From NCBI GenBank assembly GCA_040218045.1, contig JAVJQA010000032.1, forward strand, positions 1 through 64,000: DNA of 64,000 bases, written 5' to 3'. Position 1 is the first letter of the stretch, and each line of letters starts with the position of its first letter. The notes beneath the pieces were generated by a model that saw only the letters and a program-made list of their open reading frames with translations, was not told the origin of the DNA and made no database searches. A program made the position numbers and the translations under genes. Shown one piece after another: positions 52,038 to 61,818 of this stretch. The stretch is from Marinoscillum sp040218045. Its GTDB lineage: Bacteria; Bacteroidota; Bacteroidia; Cytophagales; Cyclobacteriaceae.

Positions 52038-55037
52038 ATGCGAATATTTCTTGTTGCTACTTTGTTTTGCCATGTTCTTGGGTTGTATGCCCAACAATCT
52101 GTTATTGACGAGGGAGCAAATCAAACCTATACAAATGCCCTTGATAACTTTCGGATAGGCAGCTATCAAATCGCTGCAACCTTATTTAATGATTACCTGA
52201 CCAATAGTTCTAATCCTGAAAAGGAGGCGAGGTACTATTTGGCAGTAGCCAAATTAAGATCAGGAAATCAGGATGGTATTGGTGAAATGGTGCGCTTCAT
52301 ACAGTCTGATCCACTACATCCCTTGGCTGGGGGTGGCTATTTTGTTTTGGGCAATCATTATTTTGATCAAAACGAACATGAAAAAGCCCTGGAGTTTTAC
52401 CTGAAAGTAAGAGAAAATCAACTCAACGTAGATCATCAGGAGGAGTGGATGTTCAAGACCGGCTATTCTTATTATGTTTCCGAGACTTTTGACAAGGCAA
52501 GCGAAAAGTTTGAAAGGGTGATTGATTTTCGGGGTAAGTACCATTTTGACGCTTCTTACTATGCAGGATCGATCCATTTCAAAAATAAGGATTACACGGA
52601 TGCACTGGCAATCCTGGAAGCCATTGATGACAAGGATCACCAGTATCAACAAGAAGTGGTATTGATGATTGCCAGCATCTATTATGAAACCCGAGCATTT
52701 ACAAGGCTTTTTAAATACGGGGAGGATAAGTTGGCATCGTCCAGCAATGAAGCGAAGAAGGAACTAAACAAACTTCTTGGCGATGCTTATTTTTCACAAA
52801 AAAAGTATGATCTAGCTTCAACGTACCTACAGGCCTATATAGATCGCTCAAGGCGTACGGATGCGCAGACTTATTTCAAATTGGCTTTTTCTTACTTTGA
52901 GACAGGTCAAAATCAGAAGGCGATTGATTATTTTAAATTGGCTGGACTTGAGAAGGGTGAGCTGGGCCAAATCAGTAGTTTTTATCTCGGGCAGCTTTAT
53001 ATGCGTCAGGAGAATCTGAATTATGCATACAGCGCTTTCAAGTCAGTAATGAAAGTAGATACCAATCCTGAGATGGTAGAAGAGTCGGCAATTACTTTGG
53101 CCAAAATCAATTTTCAGCGACAACAGTATGCTGATGCAGTATCTGATTTCACTGCATTCATTGACAGGTTCCCGAATAGTAGATGGCGCATAGAAGCCAA
53201 TGAACTGTTGGCTCAGTCCTACTTGAAGACTTCTAATTATGATCAGGCCATCACTCATTTGGAGTCCATCAAGAACAAGTCTACACCGCTTAAAAAGGCC
53301 TATCAAAAAGTTACTTTCCAGAAAGGGCAACTGTTGTTCAATGACAGCAAGTTCAAGGAAGCTGTGGGGTTTTTCCAAAAGGCAGTTTCTTTTTCTATGG
53401 ATCAGGAGATTGCAGCAGAAGCGCAATACCTGGTAGGAGAGTGCTATGCGGTACTTAATGATTACTCAAAAGCCAAAACGGCTTATCAGGCGTGTATCAA
53501 TATGCGGGTAAAGGAATGGAACAATTTATCGCGATATGGACTGGCTTATATCTATTACAATGAGAAAAATTATCACCTGGCATTGGATTACTTTGAAGCG
53601 TTTATTCAAAATAGCTTCAAGAGAGATGAGCTTACAATAGATGCCAGGCTGAGGTTGGCTGATTGCTATTATGTGCAAAAGCAGTATGATCGAGCTATCC
53701 GTCAGTACAAAGAAGTGAGTCAACCCGAAGTGCAGAGTTATATCAATTACCAACTTGGTCTTTGTTACCATTTGAAAGGCGATTTTGACATGGCGATAGC
53801 TTCATTTGATCAAACTGCCCGTGATCAAAAATCCGGATATGCCGATAATGCCATGTTTCAGAAAGGTGAGGTTTACATTGAGCAAGGCAAGTTTCAACAG
53901 GCGCTACAAGCGCATAAGTCATTCTTGACCACATTTCAGGAAAGTCCCCTTCTTCCTTATGTGAAGAACCGTGAGGCATTGTGTTATTTTAATTTGGGTC
54001 AATATGCACAGGCCAGGGAATCTTATGAATTCATCCTGGACAACCATATCAACCATGAGACAGCCAATGCCGCACTATTGGGACTGCAGGAAATTGTGAA
54101 AAAAGGAGAAAAGGTGGCTGATTTTGAAAAGTACATGGACTCCTACCAAAGGGCCAATCCTGATGATGGAAGCCTGGAGGTTGTGGCTTTCGAAGATGCT
54201 AAAGCGAGTTATTACAACCAACAATACAACGTATCAATAGACAAGCTCGGAAAGTTTCTCTCTAAATACCCTAAAAGTGGGTTTGAAGAGGATGCGAAAT
54301 ACTTTCTCGCGGATGCTTACTTCAGATCACAAAAGTGGCGGGATGCTGAGAAGGCTTTTATGGAATTGATAAAAATGAATGGTTCATCGTACACTAGTAG
54401 ATCACTGGACAAGCGAGGTGAAGCTTTGGTCCAACTGGGTGAATACCAGCAAGCAGTATCCAATTATAGGGCATTGATGCAGAAGGCAGGAAACCGTAAA
54501 GAAACGTTTCAGGCACAGGAGGGAATGATGAATGCTTATTTTTCACTTGATAAACTAGATAGCTCTTTGTTCTTTGCAGATCGAATTCTAGAAGGAGAGT
54601 GGAAGCCGGTGAACTCAGCTAGCAGCACGTGGTTGGTAAAGGGCAAGATTTATTTAAAACAGAAAAACTATAGTCAGGCGTTGGATGAGTTTATCCAAGT
54701 GGTGAACGAATCCAAAAATGAGTTGGGAGCAGAAGCCAAATACCTGATGGGCAAGACCTATTATGAGCAAAAGCAATACAAAAGATCACTGGAACTAATG
54801 TTTGATCTCAATAAGAATTATGGAAGTTATCCTTATTGGGTGGGTAAGTCATTTCTATTGATCGCAGATAATTATCTGGGTATGGGGGAGTTGCTTCAGG
54901 CAGAAGCAACTACCAAGTCAATTATTGAAAACGCCAGTATACCAGAAATAATCAATGAAGCCAAAGGCAAGTTGAAGGTGATAGAGAAGAAGGAAGAAGA
55001 AGTAATTGTATCACAACCAGCAGACACAATCAAATGA
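52038..55037 (+). CDS. very large secreted TPR-repeat protein
   Basis: 999 residues from the ATG at 52038, chosen because a signal peptide (MRIFLVATLFCHVLGLYAQQ) starts there; the frame reaches back to an ATG at 51984 inside holA's end. The whole mature protein consists of TPR/Sel1-like helical pairs, over 20 by eye, such as 'ALDYFEAFIQNSFKRDELTI', with YbgF/BamD-like 'YPKSGFEEDAKYFLADAYF'. No catalytic domain. Its stop overlaps the start of the barrel gene (ATGA), so the two probably form a periplasm-outer membrane complex. Confidence 0.85.
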   Translation: MRIFLVATLFCHVLGLYAQQSVIDEGANQTYTNALDNFRIGSYQIAATLFNDYLTNSSNPEKEARYYLAVAKLRSGNQDGIGEMVRFIQSDPLHPLAGGGYFVLGNHYFDQNEHEKALEFYLKVRENQLNVDHQEEWMFKTGYSYYVSETFDKASEKFERVIDFRGKYHFDASYYAGSIHFKNKDYTDALAILEAIDDKDHQYQQEVVLMIASIYYETRAFTRLFKYGEDKLASSSNEAKKELNKLLGDAYFSQKKYDLASTYLQAYIDRSRRTDAQTYFKLAFSYFETGQNQKAIDYFKLAGLEKGELGQISSFYLGQLYMRQENLNYAYSAFKSVMKVDTNPEMVEESAITLAKINFQRQQYADAVSDFTAFIDRFPNSRWRIEANELLAQSYLKTSNYDQAITHLESIKNKSTPLKKAYQKVTFQKGQLLFNDSKFKEAVGFFQKAVSFSMDQEIAAEAQYLVGECYAVLNDYSKAKTAYQACINMRVKEWNNLSRYGLAYIYYNEKNYHLALDYFEAFIQNSFKRDELTIDARLRLADCYYVQKQYDRAIRQYKEVSQPEVQSYINYQLGLCYHLKGDFDMAIASFDQTARDQKSGYADNAMFQKGEVYIEQGKFQQALQAHKSFLTTFQESPLLPYVKNREALCYFNLGQYAQARESYEFILDNHINHETANAALLGLQEIVKKGEKVADFEKYMDSYQRANPDDGSLEVVAFEDAKASYYNQQYNVSIDKLGKFLSKYPKSGFEEDAKYFLADAYFRSQKWRDAEKAFMELIKMNGSSYTSRSLDKRGEALVQLGEYQQAVSNYRALMQKAGNRKETFQAQEGMMNAYFSLDKLDSSLFFADRILEGEWKPVNSASSTWLVKGKIYLKQKNYSQALDEFIQVVNESKNELGAEAKYLMGKTYYEQKQYKRSLELMFDLNKNYGSYPYWVGKSFLLIADNYLGMGELLQAEATTKSIIENASIPEIINEAKGKLKVIEKKEEEVIVSQPADTIK

Positions 55038-56680
55038 GATATTTCATTCTAATATATTTGGTCGGTTTATCAATGATGTTGTCCGGTCAGGATTCGCCTC
55101 CGTCAGGAGAGATTGAGGATGCACAAATCATCATAGAGAAGGATAAACCATTGACTTTACCCAAAGCCCCAAGGATTTATCAAAAATCCCAGGTGAAGCC
55201 AGTAGGATCTGATACCGTGAATTTGAGTTATGATCTTTCCAGGCCCAGCTATTCATTCCAAACAAGCACTTATTCGCCAACTATCCGTTCGTTTCAGTCT
55301 GGTAGCGAAGCGCTGGCCAATAAGAATTACCTGAAAGTTGGAATGGGCAATTACCTTTCACCTCTTCTGCAAGGATTTGCCGGATATCAACAGGATGCTA
55401 AATCGGTTGGCCTTTATGTCTTTCATGAGTCATTTGCCAAAGGCCCTGTTAGGGATGAAGAGAGTGCCTATGGTCATTCTTCAATAGTCTTGAGCGGTGG
55501 TATCGAAAATGAAGGTTTAAAAGTGAGTCCTACCTTATCTTATAATAGAGAAGCGTTCTATTTCTATGGTCACGAGGGAGATGGAGACAGTATCTTCATC
55601 CATGACAAAATAGGGATTAATCACATAGGCCTAAACGTACCCCTGAAGTATGTACCAAGCGAAAGAGTGGAATTGAGCATCTCACCTCAAATAACCAATA
55701 CAAGTATGGGAATTGACGGTACAACATTCAATAAAGAGTTGTATCTGGGTTTGGATGCATCGGGCAGTTTTAAAATTAATGATGGAATGTCCTTTGATTT
55801 GGGCTTGTACCTGGATCACTATAACTATCAAAGTGGGTTTGAGCAGACAAGAGATCTAGTATCCTTTAACCCAGCGATTTTAGTGAATAATGGTGATGGG
55901 TTGAACCTGGATCTGGGTTTGGGTATTGCCTTTGGCTCAGATAGTATATCTAATGGTACGAAATCATATTTTTATCCGGACATCAGTGCGAGTTATCAGC
56001 TAGGTAATCAATTGTTGGTATTTCTGGATGCTACTGGAGGAGTCAATGTGACCAACCTGAATGATTTGAGACTCCAAAATCGATACCTCGAAGATTCTTT
56101 GGGAATGCTCAATGAACATACTAAAGTGGATATAAAAGCGGGTATTCAATATGCATTGCGTCCTGATTTGGTGATTGAACCATATGTGGGCTATCAGCTT
56201 GTAAGCAATAAACAGTTCTTTTACCCTTCTGCAAGCGATACATCGAGGTATTCAATAGTCTATGAAAAAGGAAACTTTATTCAAACCAGTTTAGGGTTGA
56301 GTCTGAGATATGTCAATAATAAGTCTGAGCTCATAGCAAAAATGTATCTACAGTCTTATCAGACAGATTCTCTTTCTGAAGCGTGGTTTCTACCTACCAC
56401 GGGACTTGATGTGCGCTATACGCAACAATTCACTGAAGAACTATCACTAAACGCGGGTCTGGTGATTTTACAAGGTTTAAAGGGGCCGTCATCACTGGAT
56501 GGTAGTGTAACAGATTTGCCAACAGTGGTAGATTTGTCTATTGGTGCGGGTTATAAGTTGACGGATAAATTTTCAGCTTTCGCCTCGGTCAACAATCTAT
56601 TAAACATAGAATACGAGCGCTATTTGAACTATCCCGTTCGAGGTATAGCAGGTAAAATAGGTTTTATTTATCGATTTTAA
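55034..56680 (+). CDS. outer-membrane beta-barrel protein, TonB-receptor-like without plug
   Basis: 548 residues. Signal peptide (res 1-18), a short Pro-rich segment, then barrel strands to the C-terminus. The end resembles TonB receptors ('GYKLTDKFSAFASVNNLLN', terminal 'GKIGFIYRF') but no plug domain is present. Overlaps the upstream TPR gene by 4 bp. Such barrel plus TPR pairs occur in Cytophagales; function unknown. Confidence 0.78.
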   Translation: MRYFILIYLVGLSMMLSGQDSPPSGEIEDAQIIIEKDKPLTLPKAPRIYQKSQVKPVGSDTVNLSYDLSRPSYSFQTSTYSPTIRSFQSGSEALANKNYLKVGMGNYLSPLLQGFAGYQQDAKSVGLYVFHESFAKGPVRDEESAYGHSSIVLSGGIENEGLKVSPTLSYNREAFYFYGHEGDGDSIFIHDKIGINHIGLNVPLKYVPSERVELSISPQITNTSMGIDGTTFNKELYLGLDASGSFKINDGMSFDLGLYLDHYNYQSGFEQTRDLVSFNPAILVNNGDGLNLDLGLGIAFGSDSISNGTKSYFYPDISASYQLGNQLLVFLDATGGVNVTNLNDLRLQNRYLEDSLGMLNEHTKVDIKAGIQYALRPDLVIEPYVGYQLVSNKQFFYPSASDTSRYSIVYEKGNFIQTSLGLSLRYVNNKSELIAKMYLQSYQTDSLSEAWFLPTTGLDVRYTQQFTEELSLNAGLVILQGLKGPSSLDGSVTDLPTVVDLSIGAGYKLTDKFSAFASVNNLLNIEYERYLNYPVRGIAGKIGFIYRF

Positions 56681-56716
56681 GTGACATATTCGCGTGGTAA
56701 AAGAAAAACTCATTGT

Positions 56717-56746
56717 TTTGGAATAATGAAGTTTTTGCTATCTTGG
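56717..56746 (+). promoter_or_regulatory. candidate promoter of the SPOR-domain gene
   Basis: TTTG at 56717-56720 and TATCTTGG at 56739-56746 (TAnnTTTG with one mismatch) are 18 bp apart, close to the Bacteroidota consensus. It lies within the alternative upstream extension of the ORF, which supports starting translation at 56767. Confidence 0.5.
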
Positions 56747-56766
56747 TTTCTACTAAATCAATTCTA

Positions 56767-57858
56767 ATGGCTGAAGACAAAAACAAAAACGAAGATCCGG
56801 AAGAAGAAAGAGACGATCAGTTTGATGATGACGAGGATTTTGGTTTACCAGATCTAGAGTATGATGAGCTAGACGATGAAGATGATGAAGACCTAATGGA
56901 CGAGGAGCCTTTCGAGGATGAACCTGAAGCTGAAGAGCCTATTTCAGAAGAGCCTGTTGCGGAGGAGCCAGAACCTGTTGAGGAGGAATCATTTGATGAT
57001 ATCAATGAAGAAGATTTAGGGGATTTTGATGATTCAGAGACGGAAGACTGGGAGAAGGAGCTTGAAAAAGAGCTTGAGGATGAACTTAAATCAGAAGCAG
57101 AATCTCCGGGATTCTATGAGGAGGAATCATTTGATGAATTTGATAGCGAAGTTTCAGATGCTGAATCTACTGAAACCTCTGCCTCTGTTTTTGATAGTGA
57201 TGATGATACCAGCGAAACTTTTGATGATGGGATCGAATACAGTGAAGAAACTGAATCCGTAGGTACTGGATATGGAACTGGAAGAACCACCACACCTCCA
57301 CCTCCAACCCCTACATATCAGTATGATCAGGACTCAGGATCAGGTAAAGGTAAATTTGTGAGAACTGTAGTGATCGGGACTTTACTATTCGCAACAATCG
57401 CACTTGTATTCTATCTCATTTACGATGGAGGCTCAGATGAACCAAAGAAAAAGGTGGCTAAGAAGGAAACAGTTGTTCCGGTTGATAAACCGGCTGAGAC
57501 TGAGCCAGAACCGGTAAAGGAAGAACCGAAAGTAGAGCCTAAGAAGGCTGAACCTAAGAAGCCGGCGCCTAAGCAACCAAAAGCCAATACCAAACCTGCT
57601 GGTGAGATCACTAGTCTTTCTGAAAGGACAGGTAAGACATATGTCATAGTAGGAAGCTTTTTTGATGATGATATAGCAAACGATTTTGCTAAAGAATTAT
57701 CAGTGGATGGCAAGAGCCCAATGGTAATCCCTCCATTTGGAGAATCAAGGTTCTACAGGGTGGCAATTGCAGAATTTGAAACTTTCAAAGATGCACAAGC
57801 AAGCCTCGATGGATATAAATCAGAATATGGCCAAGACGTTTGGCCTCTTAGATATTAA
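56767..57858 (+). CDS. acidic membrane protein with C-terminal SPOR domain
   Basis: 363 residues from ATG 56767 (MAEDKNKNEDPEEER); an in-frame ATG at 56713 is upstream of the likely promoter and disfavoured. Res 1-195 are cytoplasmic and extremely rich in Asp and Glu (runs such as 'DDEDFGLPDLEYDELDDEDD'). One membrane helix (res ~202-222, 'VVIGTLLFATIALVFYLIY'), then a Lys/Pro/Glu spacer, then a SPOR domain (res ~285-361, 'GKTYVIVGSFFDDDIANDFA'), which binds denuded septal glycan. Probably a cell-division or envelope protein. Followed by a terminator. Confidence 0.85.
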   Translation: MAEDKNKNEDPEEERDDQFDDDEDFGLPDLEYDELDDEDDEDLMDEEPFEDEPEAEEPISEEPVAEEPEPVEEESFDDINEEDLGDFDDSETEDWEKELEKELEDELKSEAESPGFYEEESFDEFDSEVSDAESTETSASVFDSDDDTSETFDDGIEYSEETESVGTGYGTGRTTTPPPPTPTYQYDQDSGSGKGKFVRTVVIGTLLFATIALVFYLIYDGGSDEPKKKVAKKETVVPVDKPAETEPEPVKEEPKVEPKKAEPKKPAPKQPKANTKPAGEITSLSERTGKTYVIVGSFFDDDIANDFAKELSVDGKSPMVIPPFGESRFYRVAIAEFETFKDAQASLDGYKSEYGQDVWPLRY

Positions 57859-57878
57859 TCAAACCTACTTAACAATCT

Positions 57879-57923
57879 ATCGTTTAATCTCGCGTTTATG
57901 CTGCGAGATTAAACGATTTTTTG
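57879..57923 (+). terminator. terminator after the SPOR gene
   Basis: ATCGTTTAATCTCGC (57879-57893) pairs perfectly over 15 bp with GCGAGATTAAACGAT (57903-57917), followed by TTTTTTG. Confidence 0.93.
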
Positions 57924-57946
57924 TTTATATACTTTTATAAGAAACT

Positions 57947-58603
57947 ATGCTTCTTCAAATAGAACCAACAGATGGTCTGGAGACCATCTCTGTTTTACAA
58001 CTTCTGCTCAAAGGAGGTTACATGATGATACCGATCCTGCTGTTATGGGTCGGTGCGATCTATATTTTTGTTGAGCGGCTGATGCTCATTAAAAACTCAT
58101 CCAAGACTCCCGAAGATTTTAAAGAACGAATCAGGGGAATGGTACTGAACGGAGATGTGGATGGAGCGCGGATGTTATGTGCACAAACTGACACTCCTGT
58201 GGCACATATGATAGAGAAGGGGATCTCCAGGATTGGAAGTCCATTGAAAAATATTGAAGTGAGTATCGAGAATACTGGTAAAATCGAAATCTACAGACTC
58301 GAAAAGAATTTAAGTATGCTTGCCACTATTTCAGGAGTGGCTCCTATGATTGGGTTTTTGGGTACTGTAACTGGTATGATCCAGGCCTTTATTGCGATTG
58401 CACAGGAAGAAGGTGCTGTAAGTCCGAAGTTACTTTCCAGTGGTATCTATGAGGCCATGGTTACCACTGCCGCAGGGTTGTTTGTTGGCATCATTGCCTA
58501 CCTCGGTTACAACTATCTGGTATCTATGGTACAAAAGTTGGTGCATCGTATGGAATACACAGCAATTGATTTCGTTGACCTCTTACAAGAGCCCCAGAAA
58601 TGA
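57947..58603 (+). CDS. exbB: MotA/TolQ/ExbB proton-channel family protein
   Basis: 218 residues with three membrane helices (res ~24-45, ~118-140, ~168-190) and the family core 'LSMLATISGVAPMIGFLGTV' and 'MVTTAAGLFVGIIAYLGYNY'. Together with ExbD it forms the proton-driven motor that energises TonB-dependent receptors. Its stop overlaps exbD by 4 bp. Confidence 0.9.
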   Translation: MLLQIEPTDGLETISVLQLLLKGGYMMIPILLLWVGAIYIFVERLMLIKNSSKTPEDFKERIRGMVLNGDVDGARMLCAQTDTPVAHMIEKGISRIGSPLKNIEVSIENTGKIEIYRLEKNLSMLATISGVAPMIGFLGTVTGMIQAFIAIAQEEGAVSPKLLSSGIYEAMVTTAAGLFVGIIAYLGYNYLVSMVQKLVHRMEYTAIDFVDLLQEPQK

Positions 58604-58992
58604 ACCTAAATTCAAAACATAAGATTGAAGCTGCTTTCAGCATGTCATCGATGACTGATGTGATTTTTCTGTTGTTGATTTTCTTTATGTTGACTGCTTC
58701 GTTTATTACGCCTTCAGGTCTTCCTGTGAACCTGCCATCGAGCAAAAGCTCTGAGATTGTCATGCAGAAAGTGAGTGTTACCATTACAGATGACTTGCAG
58801 TACTATGTAGACGATCGAAAAGTAAGTGTGAATCAAATGGAAGCGGTTCTTAGAAGTGCTTTTGCAGGCAAAGAAGGAGTGGTTGTACTTCACTGTGATA
58901 AATCCGTGCCAGTAGAATATGTAGTTGAGGTAGCGGGAATTGCTACAGCATTAGAAGCGAGAGTATCAATTGCTACTAAGCCCAATAAATAA
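58600..58992 (+). CDS. exbD: ExbD/TolR biopolymer transport protein
   Basis: 130 residues: one membrane helix (res ~19-38) carrying the essential Asp ('SSMTDVIFLLLIFFMLTA') and a periplasmic domain ('VTITDDLQYYVDDRKVSV', 'VVLHCDKSVPVEYVVEVA'). Translationally linked to exbB upstream and the TonB-like gene downstream (1-bp overlap at 58992). Confidence 0.93.
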   Translation: MNLNSKHKIEAAFSMSSMTDVIFLLLIFFMLTASFITPSGLPVNLPSSKSSEIVMQKVSVTITDDLQYYVDDRKVSVNQMEAVLRSAFAGKEGVVVLHCDKSVPVEYVVEVAGIATALEARVSIATKPNK

Positions 58993-59879
58993 TGTCCGAG
59001 AAGGAAAAAAAATATCGTCGTGTTGGATGGATTACCTCTGCAGGTGTTCAGCTGGTATTGTTGATCCTTTTTTATTTTCTCATTGCATGGAAGGATCCCT
59101 TTCCACCTATTCCGTCTTACGGTATCGAGCTCAGCTTTGGAGTAGAGCAAACTGGTAGGGGCCAGCAGCCGATTTCCACTCCACAGCCAGTGGAGGAGGT
59201 TCAGGAAGAAAATAGTGAAGCCGTAGAGAAAGCAGCAGAAGAATCACCTACAGACGAAATAGCGGAGGAGTTTAGTGACCCGGAGCTGGATGCTGTGGAG
59301 GAGTCTGTTGCAGAACAAAATAGCGAACCGATCAGTAATGCACCTAGTCCTGATGTGGTGGAGCCAAAACCAGAGGTAAAGAAAGAGGTGGTAAAAGAAC
59401 AGCCGAAGAAATCGGAGCCAGAAAAGCCGAAAGTAGAAACTAAAGAAGTAAAAGAAGAAAAAACGCTGAACCCGGCGGCAACTATGCCCCAGTCCAATGA
59501 TGCGGAGCTGAACAATAGTAAAGGGGAAGATGCCAAAGAAGGAATTGCCGGAAAGAAAGAAGGGAACATTGATGGTCGGGCACTGATGGGTGAGCAGGGG
59601 GCTTCCAATGGAGCCAGTTTGCAAATGGCTGGATGGGTCTGGGATTCCAATCCTGAGCCAAGGGATCAATCTTCAGAATCAGGTAAGATCGTTTACAAAA
59701 TCAAAATTGATCAGGATGGTTACATCATTGGAATAGAGCTGGTGTCCAGCACCGTCTCTCCAGTCGTTGAAAGATATTATCGTCAATCTGTAGAACGATT
59801 ATCCTTTAGTAAAACCAACGATTACAAACCTGCACCTACTTCATCAGGCACCATAACCTTCATTATCCGGTCTAAATAA
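58992..59879 (+). CDS. TonB-like energy transducer
   Basis: 295 residues. N-terminal membrane helix (res ~13-33), a Pro/Glu/Lys periplasmic spacer (res ~55-165, e.g. 'PKPEVKKEVVKEQPKKSEPE'), and a TonB-fold C-terminal domain (res ~225-295, 'KIVYKIKIDQDGYIIGIELV'). Third gene of the exbB-exbD-tonB unit. Could alternatively be a TolA-like protein. Confidence 0.85.
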   Translation: MSEKEKKYRRVGWITSAGVQLVLLILFYFLIAWKDPFPPIPSYGIELSFGVEQTGRGQQPISTPQPVEEVQEENSEAVEKAAEESPTDEIAEEFSDPELDAVEESVAEQNSEPISNAPSPDVVEPKPEVKKEVVKEQPKKSEPEKPKVETKEVKEEKTLNPAATMPQSNDAELNNSKGEDAKEGIAGKKEGNIDGRALMGEQGASNGASLQMAGWVWDSNPEPRDQSSESGKIVYKIKIDQDGYIIGIELVSSTVSPVVERYYRQSVERLSFSKTNDYKPAPTSSGTITFIIRSK

Positions 59880-61160
59880 ATGAATTACCAACAGGTGCTC
59901 AATTACCTCTATGAGCGGCTACCTATGTTTCAGCGGATGGGTGCGCCAGCAATTAAAAAGGATTTAACCAATACTATCCTTTTATTAGAAGGTTTAGGAA
60001 ACCCTCACCATCAGTTTAAGTCGATCCACATTGCCGGGACTAATGGTAAAGGTTCCTCAGCACATGCACTCTCTGCAGTTTTGCAAACTGCAGGCTACAA
60101 TACTGGCTTGTATACCTCACCTCATTTGAAGTCTTTTACTGAAAGAATACGAATAAATGGTGTGGAGGTAGAGGAGGAATTTATAACCAGGTTTGTAAAT
60201 AGTTATCAAGGCTTGATTGAGGCTATTAATCCGTCTTTCTTTGAAGTGACAGTGGCCATGTCTTTTCTCTACTTTGCAGAACGCAAGGTAGATATTGCTG
60301 TTGTTGAAACTGGATTAGGTGGTCGATTGGATAGCACCAATGTGATCAAACCTGAAGTTTCCTTAATTACCATGATTGGGTATGATCACGCAGATCTTTT
60401 GGGCAATACCCTGGAAGAAATCGCCGCAGAGAAAGCTGGTATTATGAAAGAGGGAATTCCTGTAGTGATAGGTGCCAATCAGCCGGAATTAAGAGCGCTT
60501 TTTTTATCAAAAGCGAAGCATTATGGTTCACCAATTACATTTGCCAGTTATGATGTGATCAGCCAGTCTGATTCGTTAATTGATCAGGGATTTGAAGTTA
60601 GTCTTGGCGAATCTACTCTCAGAGCGAAGACAGACATTACGGCCAGTTATTTTTTAAAAAATATTCCCGGTATCTATGCCACTATTATTGAATTAAGAAA
60701 GAGAGGTTTTGAGATATCTGATGACAATTTTGTACTTGGTGTTTCAAGGGTTAAATCCCTTACAGGCCTGAAAGGTAGGTGGCAAGTGCTCCATGAGAAT
60801 CCTTTGGTGATTGCCGACGTGAGTCATAACGAACCTGGTTTGTTAGAACTCTTTAAGCAGGTTGAAAGACACCTGAAAGGACAATTGCATTTGATTATTG
60901 GTGTGGTCAAAGATAAAGACATCCCAAAGATGTTGAAGTTGCTTCCAAGTCAAGCCAAACTGTATTTCACACAATCTTCGGTACCCAGGTCTCTTGATGC
61001 GCAGGAGCTATTCAGCAAGGCGAAAGGTTATGGTTCTGACGGTGAAGTGTTCACTGATGTGAATGCCGCAATACTGGCGGCGAAAAAGAATGCTGCCAAT
61101 GAGGACCTCATTTTGGTCTGTGGTAGTACTTTTGTGGTTGCGGAAATTGAGAATTTGTGA
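59880..61160 (+). CDS. folC: folylpolyglutamate synthase / dihydrofolate synthase
   Basis: 426 residues, full length. Mur-ligase family: P-loop 'IAGTNGKGSSAHALSAVL' (G53-S60), 'YTSPHLKSFTERIRINGVEV', 'VETGLGGRLDSTNVI' and 'GYDHADLLGNTLEEIAAEKAGI'. Adds glutamate to folates. Starts immediately after the TonB-like stop codon and overlaps trmB by 4 bp. Confidence 0.95.
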   Translation: MNYQQVLNYLYERLPMFQRMGAPAIKKDLTNTILLLEGLGNPHHQFKSIHIAGTNGKGSSAHALSAVLQTAGYNTGLYTSPHLKSFTERIRINGVEVEEEFITRFVNSYQGLIEAINPSFFEVTVAMSFLYFAERKVDIAVVETGLGGRLDSTNVIKPEVSLITMIGYDHADLLGNTLEEIAAEKAGIMKEGIPVVIGANQPELRALFLSKAKHYGSPITFASYDVISQSDSLIDQGFEVSLGESTLRAKTDITASYFLKNIPGIYATIIELRKRGFEISDDNFVLGVSRVKSLTGLKGRWQVLHENPLVIADVSHNEPGLLELFKQVERHLKGQLHLIIGVVKDKDIPKMLKLLPSQAKLYFTQSSVPRSLDAQELFSKAKGYGSDGEVFTDVNAAILAAKKNAANEDLILVCGSTFVVAEIENL

Positions 61161-61816
61161 GAAAGAAACTAAAAAGGTTTGCAGAGAATACGCTGAGAGC
61201 CAACATTATAGAGCCTGGCAAGCCTTTATATGAAGAAATAAAAGGAAACTGGCACCAACAATTTTTCAAAAACGAGTGTCCTATTACCGTTGAGCTGGGA
61301 TGTGGTGATGGTGAGTACAGTGTCGGTTTGGCTGAGGTTGACAGGAGTAGGAACTATATCGGAGTTGATATCAAAGGAGACCGCCTTTATCAGGGGAGTA
61401 CTTACGCCATTGAAAACGAACTAAGCCATGTTTGTTTCCTGAGAACCCAGATTCATTTGTTGGATAAATTCTTTGGAGCAGGTGAAGTGGATGAGTTTTG
61501 GCTGACATTTCCGGATCCCAGACCAAAGAAAGGTGATGCTAGAAGAAGGCTTACCAATCCAAGGTTTTTAAAGATGTATCAACAGATTTGTAAAGATTCA
61601 GGTGAATTCAAGTTTAAAACCGATAGCACGAGCTTATTCGACTATACACTTGAAGTCTTGGAACGGGAGTTTCCAGTTAATGACCTTGAATATACTTTTG
61701 ATTTATATGCTTCAGACATGATGAAAGATCATCATGGCATAAAGACTAAGTATGAGGGAATTTGGACAGCAAAAGGAGAGAAGATTAAATATTTAAAATT
61801 TAAGTTTAAGAAATAA
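61157..61816 (+). CDS. trmB: tRNA (guanine-N7-)-methyltransferase
   Basis: 219 residues from GTG 61157 (GTGA overlap with folC). SAM-binding 'ITVELGCGDGEYSVGLAEVD', 'NYIGVDIKGDR' and the catalytic motif 'TFPDPRPKKGDARRRL'. Methylates G46 of tRNAs. 2 bp before the FKBP gene, so one long transcript from exbB is plausible. Confidence 0.94.
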   Translation: MRKKLKRFAENTLRANIIEPGKPLYEEIKGNWHQQFFKNECPITVELGCGDGEYSVGLAEVDRSRNYIGVDIKGDRLYQGSTYAIENELSHVCFLRTQIHLLDKFFGAGEVDEFWLTFPDPRPKKGDARRRLTNPRFLKMYQQICKDSGEFKFKTDSTSLFDYTLEVLEREFPVNDLEYTFDLYASDMMKDHHGIKTKYEGIWTAKGEKIKYLKFKFKK

Positions 61817-61818
61817 GG

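Noticed and set aside
56713..56766. Upstream start of the SPOR protein
   Set aside because: Contains the candidate -33/-7 promoter; the acidic cytoplasmic tail naturally begins at 56767.
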